NCBI GenBank assembly: GCA_902788345.1
Contig: CADAJP010000002.1
Span: 211,989-275,988, forward strand
DNA: 64,000 nucleotides
Direction of reading: 5' to 3'
Origin: an uncultured bacterium
GTDB lineage: Bacteria > Cyanobacteriota > Vampirovibrionia > Gastranaerophilales > Gastranaerophilaceae
The notes under the pieces were generated by a model. That model was not told the DNA's origin. It did not search any database and saw only the letters and a program-made list of their open reading frames with translations. Below are positions 27,578-37,255 of this stretch, piece after piece (the stretch's first letter is position 1; each line of letters opens with the position of its first letter). Position numbers and translations under genes: made by a program.

Positions 27578-29296
27578 TTAAACTTTCAATTTTTCTGCTA
27601 TAATTTCTTGTGGTGTACCTTTATAATTTATCCTTGAAGATGTTATCGGCTGTTTATAGTCATAAGACGGCGAATCTACAATTACGAATGGCGGAAGAAT
27701 TGATTTTTTGTATAATGCCGTTGACATCCTTCTGTAAAATTTATCAAGCCATTGAATTTTTTGCTCTTTTGAAACATCATGCTCTTTTTCATACAAAAAC
27801 TGAGATTCAAGCATATCATTATAACTTTCTTTTTTATTTTCTATCCTCCAGATAATTTCATCTAAAAATTCATAAGGCATAAGGGCATCTTCTGCGCATA
27901 ACGGTTTTCCTGTTTTTGGGTCAATAGCAAGTTCTGCTCCGGGTCTTTTTTCAATTACACTTTGCGGAATAGCATTTTTTATTTTGCCGTTTTTATTCAG
28001 CCATCTTGCAAGTGCAAAAAGTTTTGTTTTTGTAATATCGGCAATCGGTGCAAATCCTCCTGACATATCACCATTAATAGTCGCATAACCCATATATGCT
28101 TCTGATTTATCAGACGTAGCAATCGGCAGACAACTTCCAAATTCGTTACTGACACCCCATAACAACATAGCTCTTGAACGCGCTTGTATATTATCCATGG
28201 TAAAAGACTGACTATATCTGTTATCCCAAAATTGTTCAACCCCATTAAAAAGACTTTGCAAAGAATTATTTGTAGTTTCAACCATATCTTTTATAGGAGC
28301 GACCGCAAATCCAATACCAAGATTTTGCGCCAAAATCTGTGCATCACTTTTACTTTGGTCAGATGTTATTTTTGAAGGCATACTTACACCGAAAACATTT
28401 TCACTTCCCAAGGCTTCCGCAAGAATCACCGCACAAACAGTGGAATCAAGCCCGCCTGAAAGTCCCAAAACAGCTTTTTTAAAACCTGTTTTGCCAAAAT
28501 AATCCTTTACCCCCTGAATAACAGTTTTATAAGTCCTTTCCATATCATCTTCATAATCAAGTGAGAATGATTTATTTTCAGCATTATAAGACTGAAATTC
28601 TGAAACACTGCAAACACTATCTTTTTGGGGATTAACCACCATGAAATCTTCCTCAAAAGATTTTGCACATACGGATAATTGCCCGTTTTTGTCAAATACC
28701 CTGCTTGCTCCGTCAAAAGAATAATTATCCGTTGCACCAACCTGATTTACATAAATAACAGGAACGGAATATTTTTTGGCAATATTTGATAATATATCAT
28801 TTTTTGATTTTTCTTCCTGAATTATTGAAGGACAGGCAGAACAATTGATAAATACATCAGGTTTTTCTGATATTTCCGCATTTTTATAATTATCTCCCGC
28901 ATTAATAAAATATTTTACACCGTTTACAACCGTTATGTTATCAGATAATACAGATTTTCTTATGATTTTCTGAATTTTACCGCCACTTAATACTGCAACT
29001 GAACTATAATTTTCAGTATCTATAAATCCGACAAGTGCAGTTGTTTTTGTTGTAATTTTTGCAATTTCTTCAAGCCATTTTTTATTTTCTTCTGCTATAA
29101 TCGGAAACTTTTTTACCGCATCATCAAGTCCGTAACCGGATAGTGCAAATTCAGGGAAAACAACTAAATCAAGCTCTTTGTCTTGTGCTTCTTTTATATA
29201 TTTTACTATCTTCTTTGCGTTGTATTCAAGATTACCGGCGATTAAATTTATCTGAGCAATACCTACACAACCATTTTTTAATTTTTCATCTGCCAT
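27578..29296 (-). CDS. nadE: NAD+ synthetase NadE with N-terminal nitrilase-like domain
   Basis: The 572-residue product has a C-terminal synthetase domain with the PP-loop GLSGGLDSTVCAVI, ARSRAMLLWGVSN, TSDKSEAYMGYATINGDMSGGFAPI and KRPGAELA. It amidates nicotinic acid adenine dinucleotide. The N-terminal half resembles the glutaminase (nitrilase) domain: Glu in FPEFALSGYG (Glu49) and Lys in IIRKSVL (Lys114). The stretch that should carry the ICED-type nucleophile cysteine appears shortened or missing between YFINAGDN and PDVFINCSACP. It may therefore use free ammonia rather than glutamine. AGAGG precedes the ATG. Confidence 0.92.
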   Translation of the reverse strand: MADEKLKNGCVGIAQINLIAGNLEYNAKKIVKYIKEAQDKELDLVVFPEFALSGYGLDDAVKKFPIIAEENKKWLEEIAKITTKTTALVGFIDTENYSSVAVLSGGKIQKIIRKSVLSDNITVVNGVKYFINAGDNYKNAEISEKPDVFINCSACPSIIQEEKSKNDILSNIAKKYSVPVIYVNQVGATDNYSFDGASRVFDKNGQLSVCAKSFEEDFMVVNPQKDSVCSVSEFQSYNAENKSFSLDYEDDMERTYKTVIQGVKDYFGKTGFKKAVLGLSGGLDSTVCAVILAEALGSENVFGVSMPSKITSDQSKSDAQILAQNLGIGFAVAPIKDMVETTNNSLQSLFNGVEQFWDNRYSQSFTMDNIQARSRAMLLWGVSNEFGSCLPIATSDKSEAYMGYATINGDMSGGFAPIADITKTKLFALARWLNKNGKIKNAIPQSVIEKRPGAELAIDPKTGKPLCAEDALMPYEFLDEIIWRIENKKESYNDMLESQFLYEKEHDVSKEQKIQWLDKFYRRMSTALYKKSILPPFVIVDSPSYDYKQPITSSRINYKGTPQEIIAEKLKV

Positions 29297-29316
29297 AATA
29301 AACCTCTTATTTGTTT

Positions 29317-29322
29317 ATTATA
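29317..29322 (-). promoter_or_regulatory. -10 box of the nadE promoter
   Basis: TATAAT lies on the minus strand at 29322-29317, about 20 nt before the nadE start, with TTTGTG 17 nt upstream as a possible -35 box. A 5' leader with AGAGG remains after the expected start site. Confidence 0.55.
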
Positions 29323-29350
29323 CAAAAAATTTTCTTTTGCACAAAGTTTT

Positions 29351-29359
29351 TGTTATACT
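29351..29359 (+). promoter_or_regulatory. Extended -10 promoter of the receiver-domain gene
   Basis: TGTTATACT is an extended -10 element (TG-n-TATACT). It ends 6 nt before the ATG at 29366, so transcription would start at or next to the start codon. The same TGTTATACT occurs before hpf at 41990. Confidence 0.6.
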
Positions 29360-29365
29360 TGACTT

Positions 29366-29755
29366 ATGAAAAAAATTCTTATAGCAGATGATGTTGCAGG
29401 CTGGATAAGATTTCACAAAAACAATATTGAATATCTTAATATAGCTGACATTGAAATAGATACCGCAGACAGTGCTTATTCAGCATTAGCAAAAGTTGAA
29501 GTAAATATTGACACTCCTTATGATGTAATTTTTACCGATATGCAGATGGAAAGTAATTTTTTACCAAAACTTGCAGGGGAGTGGTTGATTGAACAGATAC
29601 AAACATTTCAAGAGTACAAAAACACAAAGATAGTAATAATTTCAGCCTCGCCAAATATTGAACAAATAGCAAAAAAATATGATGTAGAGTATATTTCAAA
29701 ATTTGTAATAAGAAATTCGGATGCGGAAATTTACAGAAAATATATAGAAGAATAA
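29366..29755 (+). CDS. Stand-alone response regulator receiver domain
   Basis: The 129-residue product is a single CheY-like domain: acidic pair Asp8-Asp9, phosphoacceptor Asp58 in VIFTDMQME, Ser93 in IISAS and Lys112 in YISKF. All active positions are kept and no output domain is attached. It may pass phosphate, or act by protein contact. It lies 3 nt before tgt. No ribosome site is seen before the ATG; a promoter -10 ends 6 nt upstream. Confidence 0.85.
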   Translation: MKKILIADDVAGWIRFHKNNIEYLNIADIEIDTADSAYSALAKVEVNIDTPYDVIFTDMQMESNFLPKLAGEWLIEQIQTFQEYKNTKIVIISASPNIEQIAKKYDVEYISKFVIRNSDAEIYRKYIEE

Positions 29756-30877
<1,122 letters not shown>

Positions 30878-30878
30878 A

Positions 30879-31715
30879 TTAAACTACAATTTCATCAGGA
30901 TTTTCAGGAATTTCACCTTGTTCAATGTAAATAGAACGTGACGGGAATGCAAAATCAATATTATTTTCTCTGAAAGCAGCAATTGATTTAGCTAAAAAAT
31001 CACCTCTGACTTTTAAGAATTTAAAATAAGAACCTGTTTTTATATAACCCATAAATCTTACATTTATTGAACTATCACCTAAATCATGAATTGCTATGGT
31101 AAAATCATTATGAATATCTTTGTGTTCCGTTGCAATGTTTTTTAATAGTTCCTGAGCTTTTTGGATTTTTTCATTACTTGTAGAATAAGTAACCCCAAAG
31201 GTGATTTTTAATAATCTTTTCTTTGCTTTTGAAACATTTGTAACAACTGTATTTGCAGCGGAATTATTTGGAACTGTAATTAAAAAATTGTCTAAATCCC
31301 TTATTTTTGTAGAGCGGATTGTAATATCTTCAACATACCCCTCAATGCCGTTTACTTTTACATAATCACCTATTTTATAAACATGGTCTGATAAAATTGC
31401 AATACTTCCTATTACATCTGCCAATGTATCTTTAGCAGCCATACCTACAGCCAAACCGCCAATTCCGAAACCTGCAAGAATTGATGACATTGAATAACCC
31501 TGACTTTGCAATATACCTGCAATAATAAGAATGAAAACGATTATCTTCAATATTTTCATTATTATAGGAATAAATCTCAATAACGGCGAATCAGATTCTT
31601 TATTTTTGATTTTTTCTATTGCTTTTCTATTTATAAAACTGATTGTTTTAAAAATAATTATTGCTATCGTTAAATTTATCACGAGCATTAATACTGTATG
31701 CTGCCATTTTTCCAT
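30879..31715 (-). CDS. Small-conductance mechanosensitive channel (MscS family)
   Basis: The 278-residue product has three membrane helices (about 8-25, 45-66, 71-95), with a pore helix rich in Gly and Ala (SSILAGFGIGGLAVGMAAKDTLADVIGS), then a beta domain (VYKIGDYVKVNGIEGYVEDITIRSTKIR) and a C-terminal alpha/beta domain. It releases solutes upon osmotic downshift. The start is the ATG at 31715 after AGAGG; a longer reading from 31757 has no ribosome site. Confidence 0.9.
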   Translation of the reverse strand: MEKWQHTVLMLVINLTIAIIIFKTISFINRKAIEKIKNKESDSPLLRFIPIIMKILKIIVFILIIAGILQSQGYSMSSILAGFGIGGLAVGMAAKDTLADVIGSIAILSDHVYKIGDYVKVNGIEGYVEDITIRSTKIRDLDNFLITVPNNSAANTVVTNVSKAKKRLLKITFGVTYSTSNEKIQKAQELLKNIATEHKDIHNDFTIAIHDLGDSSINVRFMGYIKTGSYFKFLKVRGDFLAKSIAAFRENNIDFAFPSRSIYIEQGEIPENPDEIVV

Positions 31716-31901
31716 ATTTTTTCCTCTTTTATATTTACCCCTATTATATTTGTTCATTTTTTACATGCAAGAAAGGAATATTAAATTTTGTAAAAGAAAA
31801 TATATACGTAAGTCATATCCTCATGCAATTTTTTAATAATAAATTTTTTATGAAAATATATATGATGTGTAGTATTTTAATAGCGGAAAGGGATTAAATT
31901 T

Positions 31902-32615
31902 ATGTCAATTACTCAGGTACTAAAATTTGGTAGAACAATAGGTTTAGACAATTTTTCACAATTAAAAGGTTTAGCTCGTACAATCCAATCAGGTCAACCG
32001 TTTAAATACAATTTACATTTAAATATTAATCAGGCGCAGGCTGATGAATTTACAAAGTTGGCTATAGATACGACAAAAGAACATATGCCTGCAACCGCTT
32101 CTAAAATGATTCCTAATTTTTCAGAAACTATTGCACAAATTAAAAAAATGTTTCCTGTTGCAACTGCTAAGGAGAACAAAAATATTATTGATGTAGGTAT
32201 AAACAGATATGGTGCAAAAAGCGGTTCAATATCATATAAAGCTTCTTCTGTTGCACCGTCAGGTGAAGTTGTAGCATCTGCAGATGCAAAAATTTTAGGT
32301 AATTCAGGCAGTATTAAAGCACGTGCAAAAGCATCCGTTCCTGAACAAAATTATGCATACGATATTGAATATGCAGGAACAACAGGTGCACTTCCTGATG
32401 GGGATAAAATAGCTAAAGCAATAAAACTTGATGTAAAAGATGGTTTATTTACAGCAAAATTACCAAAAACAAAATCAGGCGGTGTTACAATAGCAGCGGA
32501 TGTAAAATCAAATGAAGCATTGATTGATGAAATGGTCAAAAATCAAAGCGGTGGTTATATTACAAGTGCAAAAGATATGGTAAACCAATTTAAACAATTA
32601 AACCCAGAAGTTTAA
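31902..32615 (+). CDS. Orphan protein of unknown function
   Basis: The 237-residue product is basic to neutral with an N-terminal amphipathic stretch (MSITQVLKFGRTIGLDNF), helical parts, then an Ala/Ser/Gly-rich half with alternating-residue strands (SGSISYKASSVAPSGEVVAS and AKILGNSGSIKARAKASVP), suggesting beta-strand repeats. No domain was recognised. Its start resembles that of the RelA/SpoT-like orphan (MSLAVKLIQKGASALF), so both may share a leader type. AAAGGGATT precedes the ATG and a strong terminator follows. Confidence 0.6.
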   Translation: MSITQVLKFGRTIGLDNFSQLKGLARTIQSGQPFKYNLHLNINQAQADEFTKLAIDTTKEHMPATASKMIPNFSETIAQIKKMFPVATAKENKNIIDVGINRYGAKSGSISYKASSVAPSGEVVASADAKILGNSGSIKARAKASVPEQNYAYDIEYAGTTGALPDGDKIAKAIKLDVKDGLFTAKLPKTKSGGVTIAADVKSNEALIDEMVKNQSGGYITSAKDMVNQFKQLNPEV

Positions 32616-32631
32616 CAATATAAATTTTAAT

Positions 32632-32659
32632 AAAGCCGGCAAGTATTTGCCGGCTTTTT
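32632..32659 (+). terminator. Intrinsic terminator
   Basis: AAAGCCGGCAA and TTGCCGGCTTTTT form a GC-rich stem with a short loop and a T-run, 17 nt after the stop of the 31902 gene. It separates that gene from the structured region and prfA. Confidence 0.92.
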
Positions 32660-32817
32660 GCTTGAAATAGCCGACTCAGGTAATAGAAAAAAATTTGAAA
32701 TTTGAATATTCTCTATATGTAAACAAAAAGATGGAAGTCCAAATACGAAAAAGATAAAAAAGTTTTAGGGTTGAATCTTTAGTATGAAAAGGACATATTT
32801 TATTCTATTTTATTTTT

Positions 32818-32960
32818 TCACGACCGGTATTTTCATCTCACAAACCATCAAATAGCAGGATGCTTTCAATTATGATAATTTTAGGAAACTGAGTGTCATA
32901 TTAATTCCTATTCTGCATATAACTACAGGCTGCTATTTGACAGATTATACCGGTCGGTGA
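32818..32960. ncRNA. Candidate structured RNA or small inverted-repeat element upstream of prfA
   Basis: In the 430-nt gap before prfA, a closing stem pairs TCAC-GACCGGTA (32818-32829) with TACCGGTC-G-GTGA (32948-32960) with one bulged G. Inside it, TCAAATAGCAG (32848-32858) pairs perfectly with CTGCTATTTGA (32930-32940). Inside that, ATGC/GCAT and TAGGAA/TTCCTA can pair. The nested order gives one about 143-nt rod with internal loops. No open frame covers it. It could be a stable small RNA, a leader of prfA, or a MITE-like element with 12-bp terminal repeats. It is not any RNA family I can name. Strand is undecided. Confidence 0.5.
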
Positions 32961-32983
32961 ATTTATTTTTCTCATCATATAAA

Positions 32984-32999
32984 ACTTGTATCTACAAGT
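32984..32999. promoter_or_regulatory. 16-bp palindrome upstream of prfA
   Basis: ACTTGTA-TC-TACAAGT is an almost perfect palindrome between the structured element and the prfA promoter. It has the size of a dimeric repressor operator. A role is inferred from position only. Confidence 0.35.
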
Positions 33000-33008
33000 G
33001 GTTAATAT

Positions 33009-33036
33009 TTGCATTCTGATATGTTCTTGTTATTAT
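33009..33036 (+). promoter_or_regulatory. Putative sigma-70 promoter of prfA
   Basis: TTGCAT (33009-33014), 16-nt spacer, TATTAT (33031-33036). The -10 ends 9 nt before the prfA ATG, so the transcript would have almost no leader. Confidence 0.5.
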
Positions 33037-33045
33037 TTAAGTGTT

Positions 33046-34128
33046 ATGAAAGATATGCTAGACCAAATATTACAAATAGAAAAGAAATACAAAGAGTTGG
33101 GAGAAACTCTTTCTGATCCTGCAGTTATTCAGGATTATAAAAAGTTCAGAGATTTATCAAAACAAAGAAAATCAATGGAAGAAACAGTTGAACTTTATTA
33201 TGAGTGGAAAAAAGCAACTGATGCCATTGAAGATGATAAATTACTCCTTCAGGAAGAAAAAGATGAAGATATGAAAGCAATGTTAAAAGCTGACATTGAA
33301 GAGAATGAAGCAAAACTTCCTGATTTTGAAGAAAGAATGAAACGTTTACTACTTCCCCGCGACCCGATGGACGATAAAGATATTATGCTTGAAATTCGCG
33401 GAGGTGCAGGCGGTGATGAAGCAAATATTTTTGCAGGTGATTTGGCAAGAATGTATTTAAAATATGCCGACAAACAAGGTTGGAAAACCCAGATTTTATC
33501 AAAAACAGAATGTGAAGCCGGCGGATACTCAGAAATCATTATTGCAATGCAGGGCGATGCTGTTTATTCACGACTCAAATATGAATCGGGGGTACACAGA
33601 GTACAAAGAGTACCTGAAACAGAATCCCAAGGCAGAGTACACACATCAACAGCTACAGTTGCTGTTATGCCGGAAGTTGATGATGTTGAAATTGAAATTA
33701 AACCTGAAGATATTGAAATGTCAACGGCACGTTCAGGTGGTGCAGGCGGTCAAAATGTAAACAAAGTTGAAACCGCCGCAAGATTATTCCACAAACCGAC
33801 AGGAATTATGATTTTCTGCACAGAAGAACGTTCACAACTTCAAAACAAAGAAAGAGCAATGCAAATTCTTCGTTCAAAACTTTATGATTTGGAAGTTCAG
33901 AAACAAATGAAAGAAATTACTGACCTTCGCCGCTCACAAGTCGGAACAGGCGACCGTTCAGAACGTATAAGAACATACAATTTCCCTCAAGGTCGTTTGA
34001 CCGACCACAGATTAAACCATAACTTGAACGTATGGACAGTTATTGAAGGCGATTTAGACGAACTTATCGATATGCTTGTTGAATATGACCAAAAACTGAA
34101 ACTTGAAAAATTGGCTCAGCAAGGATAG
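33046..34128 (+). CDS. prfA: Peptide chain release factor 1 (RF1)
   Basis: The 360-residue product has the stop-codon recognition segment [20 protein letters not shown] and the GGQ loop ([13 protein letters not shown]) that triggers peptidyl-tRNA hydrolysis, plus the helical N-terminal domain. It reads UAA and UAG. The tripeptide is PET, as in Bacillus RF1. Translation from a TTG at 32986 would add 20 odd residues, so the ATG at 33046, giving the standard length, is chosen; no Shine-Dalgarno site precedes it. ylxR and infB follow. Confidence 0.96.
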   Translation: MKDMLDQILQIEKKYKELGETLSDPAVIQDYKKFRDLSKQRKSMEETVELYYEWKKATDAIEDDKLLLQEEKDEDMKAMLKADIEENEAKLPDFEERMKRLLLPRDPMDDKDIMLEIRGGAGGDEANIFAGDLARMYLKYADKQGWKTQILSKTECEAGGYSEIIIAMQGDAVYSRLKYESGVHRVQRVPETESQGRVHTSTATVAVMPEVDDVEIEIKPEDIEMSTARSGGAGGQNVNKVETAARLFHKPTGIMIFCTEERSQLQNKERAMQILRSKLYDLEVQKQMKEITDLRRSQVGTGDRSERIRTYNFPQGRLTDHRLNHNLNVWTVIEGDLDELIDMLVEYDQKLKLEKLAQQG

Positions 34129-34150
34129 GAAAAAATATAAATTTATTGCA

Positions 34151-34186
34151 AACAATAAGGGTGGACTTTGGTCTGCCTTTATTGTT
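34151..34186 (+). promoter_or_regulatory. 16-bp RNA hairpin between prfA and ylxR
   Basis: AACAATAAGGGTGGAC (34151-34166) pairs along its whole length with GTCTGCCTTTATTGTT (34171-34186) around a TTTG loop, using three G-U wobbles. The wobbles mean it is better formed in RNA of the plus strand than as a DNA palindrome. No T-run follows, so it is not an ordinary terminator. It ends 25 nt before the ylxR start and could stabilise, process or attenuate the mRNA. Confidence 0.6.
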
Positions 34187-34211
34187 AAATTGTATAAGCA
34201 AAGGAAATATT

Positions 34212-34460
34212 ATGACAGAAAGACGTTGTGCAGGCTGTTGGCAAATCAAAGACCGCAAAGACCTGATAAAAATTACAAATAACGCAGGAACTCCTGTTAT
34301 AAACCCAAATTCCTTAACATTTGGCAGATCTGTATATCTTTGCTATAATAAATCTTGTATAGAATCGGCTTTTAAGAAAAATAAAATTGAAAAATTCTTA
34401 AAAACTGCTGTACCAAACGAATTGAAAGGACAATTACTGGATGAGTTACGAAACAGTTAG
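34212..34460 (+). CDS. ylxR: YlxR/RnpM-type RNA-binding protein (DUF448)
   Basis: The 82-residue product has the family start RRCAGCWQIKDRKDLI, then FGRSVYLCYNKSCIESAFKKNKIEKFL. It is the small protein usually encoded between nusA and infB. Bacillus YlxR (RnpM) binds RNase P RNA. AAGGAAAT precedes the ATG at 34212. It overlaps infB by 20 nt. Confidence 0.9.
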   Translation: MTERRCAGCWQIKDRKDLIKITNNAGTPVINPNSLTFGRSVYLCYNKSCIESAFKKNKIEKFLKTAVPNELKGQLLDELRNS

Positions 34461-36933
34461 AATAAGTGAATTAGCAAAATCATTAAAACTTCAGAGCAAA
34501 GAAGTTATAGAAAAACTTGAAAAAATGGGAATTACAGGCAAAACCCATTCATCTACCGTAACTCAGGAGCAGATAAAAAGATTGAAAGTATTTATGGCAG
34601 AAGGCGAAGTAACAAAAGCAAAGCCAAAAGCATTTATCGTAAAAAAAGCCAAAGTTGAAGAAAAAGTAGCAGAAAAAGAAGCAAAAAAAGAAGAAGCAAA
34701 AGAATTAAAAAAAGAAATTAAAAAAGCAATAGAAGGTGATAAACCAAAAGCTGCTGAAAAACCTTCACATCCAAGAATTGAAATTGTCAGAAAAGCTGCA
34801 CCTAAACCAACGGTAAATATTGTAGAAAAACCTTCACGACCGGCTTTTGATAAAAACGGCAAAAAAGATTTCCGCAAATCAGACACATCTGCAAAACGTG
34901 AAAAAGAAGGTTCTTCAGAAAATCAGAAAGATTATTCGAATAAAAAACCTATCCAAAGAAGAATTATTCCTCAGGATATTTACGATAACAAGCCGGGCGG
35001 AGCAAGTAAACACGGCGGAAGCAATAATACTTCCAAACGCAAAGATAAAGGTTTTAATTCCAAAAAAGAAGAACAGGAAATGATTTCTCTTGAAAAAGCT
35101 GCCGCTCAACACCACAAAAAGAGAACTCAAAAAACCGAAGAAGTTGAAGAAGTTAAACAAATAGTTGTAACACAGGCAATGACAATTGCTGAGTTATCGG
35201 AAAAAATTAAAAAGACACCGGCTGATATTGTAAAATTTTTGATGATGAATGGCGTTATGGCAACAGTTAATCAGCTGATTGATATTGATGTAATCAAAAA
35301 AGTATGTGCAGAATACGAACTTGAAGTTCTTGAAGAAGATTTAGACGCATATGTAGAAGAAGAACTTAAAAAAGAAGAACAGAAAAATGCATTAGCAAAT
35401 GTTGATAAAAAACTATTAAAGCGCAGAGCACCTGTTATCAGTATTATGGGACACGTTGACCATGGTAAAACAACTCTTTTGGACTCAATCAGAGCATCAA
35501 AACACAAAATTGTTGCAACAGAGGTTGGCGGAATTACACAATCAATCGGTGCTTACACAGTACATCTGGGGGAAAAGAAAATTGTATTTTTAGACACTCC
35601 GGGGCACGAAGCATTTACGGAAATGAGAGCACGTGGTGCTCAGGCTACAGATATTGCAATTCTCGTAGTAGCAGCAGATGACGGTATAATGCCTCAAACA
35701 ATTGAAGCTATAAATCACGCCAAAGCCGCAGAAATTCCTATAATCGTTGCGGTTAATAAAATTGATAAACCGGGCGCAAATCCTGACAGAGTATTACAAC
35801 AATTAACAGAACATGGTCTTGTTCCTGAAGATTGGGGCGGAGATACCATTGTAGTTAAAGTTTCAGCTCTGCAAGGAACAGGTATTGATGAATTATTGGA
35901 ATACATCTTGCTTGTTGCAGATATCCAAGATCTTAAAGCTAACCCTAAAGCAGAAGCTACAGGTGTTGTAATTGAAGCAAATTTAGACAAAGGAAAAGGT
36001 CCTGTTGCAACATTACTTGTCCAAAACGGTACTTTAAGAACAGGCAACTGCATAGTAGTCGGTACTGCATGCGGCAGAGTAAGAGCATTATTATCTGACA
36101 GCGGTGAAAGAATCCAAAAAGCAGAACCTTCAACCCCTGTTGAGATATTAGGTCTTTCTGAAGTTCCTCAGGCAGGTGATCATTTTGAAGTAGTTAAAAA
36201 CGAAAAAGAAATGAAAGCCATTTCGCAAGAACGTCAGATGAAAGCAAGGGATAAACGATTAGAAGCAATGCTTCCTGCACATATAAGAAAAGAAGCAGTT
36301 GCAGGTGATGATGATATTCCTCAATTGAATTTAATCATCAAAGCTAATACAAACGGTTCAGCTGAAGCTGTTGCTCAGGCAATTGCACAGGTTGAATCAA
36401 AAGAAATTTCAACAAAAATTATACACGTTGGTGTCGGCGATATTTCAGAAGCAGATGTTATGCTTGCTGCCGCTTCTAACGCTTTAATTCTCGGATTTAC
36501 CGTAAAAGAAGATGCTAATGCACTTGCTGCCGCTGAAAGAGAAAAAGTTACAATTAAAAAATACGAAATTATTTACCAGTTGCTTGAAGATATTGAAAAG
36601 ACATTATTATCGCTTCTTGACCCTGAAATTAAAGAAGTTGAACTTGGTAAAGCAGAAGTACGACAGGTATTTAATATTGGCAAAACAGGTAAAATCGCCG
36701 GATGTTATGTACTTGAAGGTAAAATTATCAGAGATAAAGATGCAATTATTATCAGAGATGGTGTAGAAATTTATAAAGGTCAGATTGAACAGCTCAAAAG
36801 ATTTAAAGATGATGTTAAAGAAGTTGCTCAAGGCTTTGAATGTGGTATTTCATTCGGTAAATTTAATGATTTACAGGAAGGCGATATAATTCAGGTTTCT
36901 ACGCAGGAAGAAATAGAAAGGACCTCTTTGTAG
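34441..36933 (+). CDS. infB: Translation initiation factor IF-2
   Basis: The 830-residue product has an IF2_N motif at the very start (VRISELAKSLKLQSKEVIEKL), a long Lys/Glu/Ala-rich linker (about 60-240), a second IF2_N (TIAELSEKIKKTPADIVKFLMMNG), the G domain with GHVDHGKTT (G1), DTPGHEAF (G3) and NKIDKP (G4), and domains II-IV. It brings initiator tRNA to the 30S subunit. The start overlaps ylxR. rbfA, often next, is absent. Confidence 0.97.
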   Translation: MSYETVRISELAKSLKLQSKEVIEKLEKMGITGKTHSSTVTQEQIKRLKVFMAEGEVTKAKPKAFIVKKAKVEEKVAEKEAKKEEAKELKKEIKKAIEGDKPKAAEKPSHPRIEIVRKAAPKPTVNIVEKPSRPAFDKNGKKDFRKSDTSAKREKEGSSENQKDYSNKKPIQRRIIPQDIYDNKPGGASKHGGSNNTSKRKDKGFNSKKEEQEMISLEKAAAQHHKKRTQKTEEVEEVKQIVVTQAMTIAELSEKIKKTPADIVKFLMMNGVMATVNQLIDIDVIKKVCAEYELEVLEEDLDAYVEEELKKEEQKNALANVDKKLLKRRAPVISIMGHVDHGKTTLLDSIRASKHKIVATEVGGITQSIGAYTVHLGEKKIVFLDTPGHEAFTEMRARGAQATDIAILVVAADDGIMPQTIEAINHAKAAEIPIIVAVNKIDKPGANPDRVLQQLTEHGLVPEDWGGDTIVVKVSALQGTGIDELLEYILLVADIQDLKANPKAEATGVVIEANLDKGKGPVATLLVQNGTLRTGNCIVVGTACGRVRALLSDSGERIQKAEPSTPVEILGLSEVPQAGDHFEVVKNEKEMKAISQERQMKARDKRLEAMLPAHIRKEAVAGDDDIPQLNLIIKANTNGSAEAVAQAIAQVESKEISTKIIHVGVGDISEADVMLAAASNALILGFTVKEDANALAAAEREKVTIKKYEIIYQLLEDIEKTLLSLLDPEIKEVELGKAEVRQVFNIGKTGKIAGCYVLEGKIIRDKDAIIIRDGVEIYKGQIEQLKRFKDDVKEVAQGFECGISFGKFNDLQEGDIIQVSTQEEIERTSL

Positions 36934-36943
36934 GAAATAATTT

Positions 36944-37165
36944 ATGTTAACCGGAATTCAACCATACAACATTAAGCAAAGCTATGTTAAACCAAGCTTT
37001 CAGGCAATCATTCCAAAAGACAGATACATACCTGTAAAAAACAGACATGTAAAAACTCCGGAAAACATCACGAAAAAATTTATTGCAAATGTAAAGGAAA
37101 TTTTATTTGAAGCATTTCCCAAATTAGATCCGGAATATGCTAAATATGCAGGCAAATTTAATTAG
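36944..37165 (+). CDS. Small orphan protein with N-terminal PSFQA motif
   Basis: The 73-residue basic product has a short leader (MLTGIQPYNIKQSYVKPSFQ) and a helical second half with KFIANVKEILFEAFPKLD and YAKYAGKFN. No domain was recognised. The leader looks like the beginnings of the proteins at 1961 and 38102 (NTSFSG and MVCFSG), with a lone aromatic between small residues after a polar stretch. AGGAAATAATTT precedes the ATG, 10 nt after infB. Confidence 0.6.
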   Translation: MLTGIQPYNIKQSYVKPSFQAIIPKDRYIPVKNRHVKTPENITKKFIANVKEILFEAFPKLDPEYAKYAGKFN

Positions 37166-37222
37166 TTCTTAACAATTATTAACTTTACAAAAAAATAAGC
37201 AATATTTTATTTGTTCGGTTTT

Positions 37223-37231
37223 TGTTATAAT
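37223..37231 (+). promoter_or_regulatory. Extended -10 promoter upstream of the 37256 gene
   Basis: TGTTATAAT is an extended -10 (TG-n-TATAAT), ending 24 nt before the ATG at 37256. The leader retains an AAGGTG site. No good -35 box is seen, as expected for an extended -10. Confidence 0.65.
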
Positions 37232-37255
37232 GAAAACGAAATTCAAGGTGTGTAT

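Noticed and set aside
32986..33045. Extended N-termini from TTG or GTG codons (prfA here; likewise at 4456, 6534, 7734, 23741, 25907, 37211, 50989)
   Set aside because: In most of these cases an internal ATG has a better ribosome site or restores the usual family length or signal peptide; for prfA, rel and the 50447 gene, which lack a clear ribosome site, length or N-terminal features decided. The one TTG kept with good support is 46116, where AAAGGGG sits 5 nt upstream.
33586..33640. RF1 stop-recognition tripeptide reading PET in place of PAT, considered as a sign of altered stop-codon use
   Set aside because: Bacillus RF1 also has PET at this place, and genes in the window end in all three stop codons, so no reassignment is indicated.
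34563..34886. Long antisense open frames inside infB, prfA, nadE and others
   Set aside because: They mirror the codon bias of the real genes, have no ribosome sites and no recognisable domains, and overlap well-supported genes completely.
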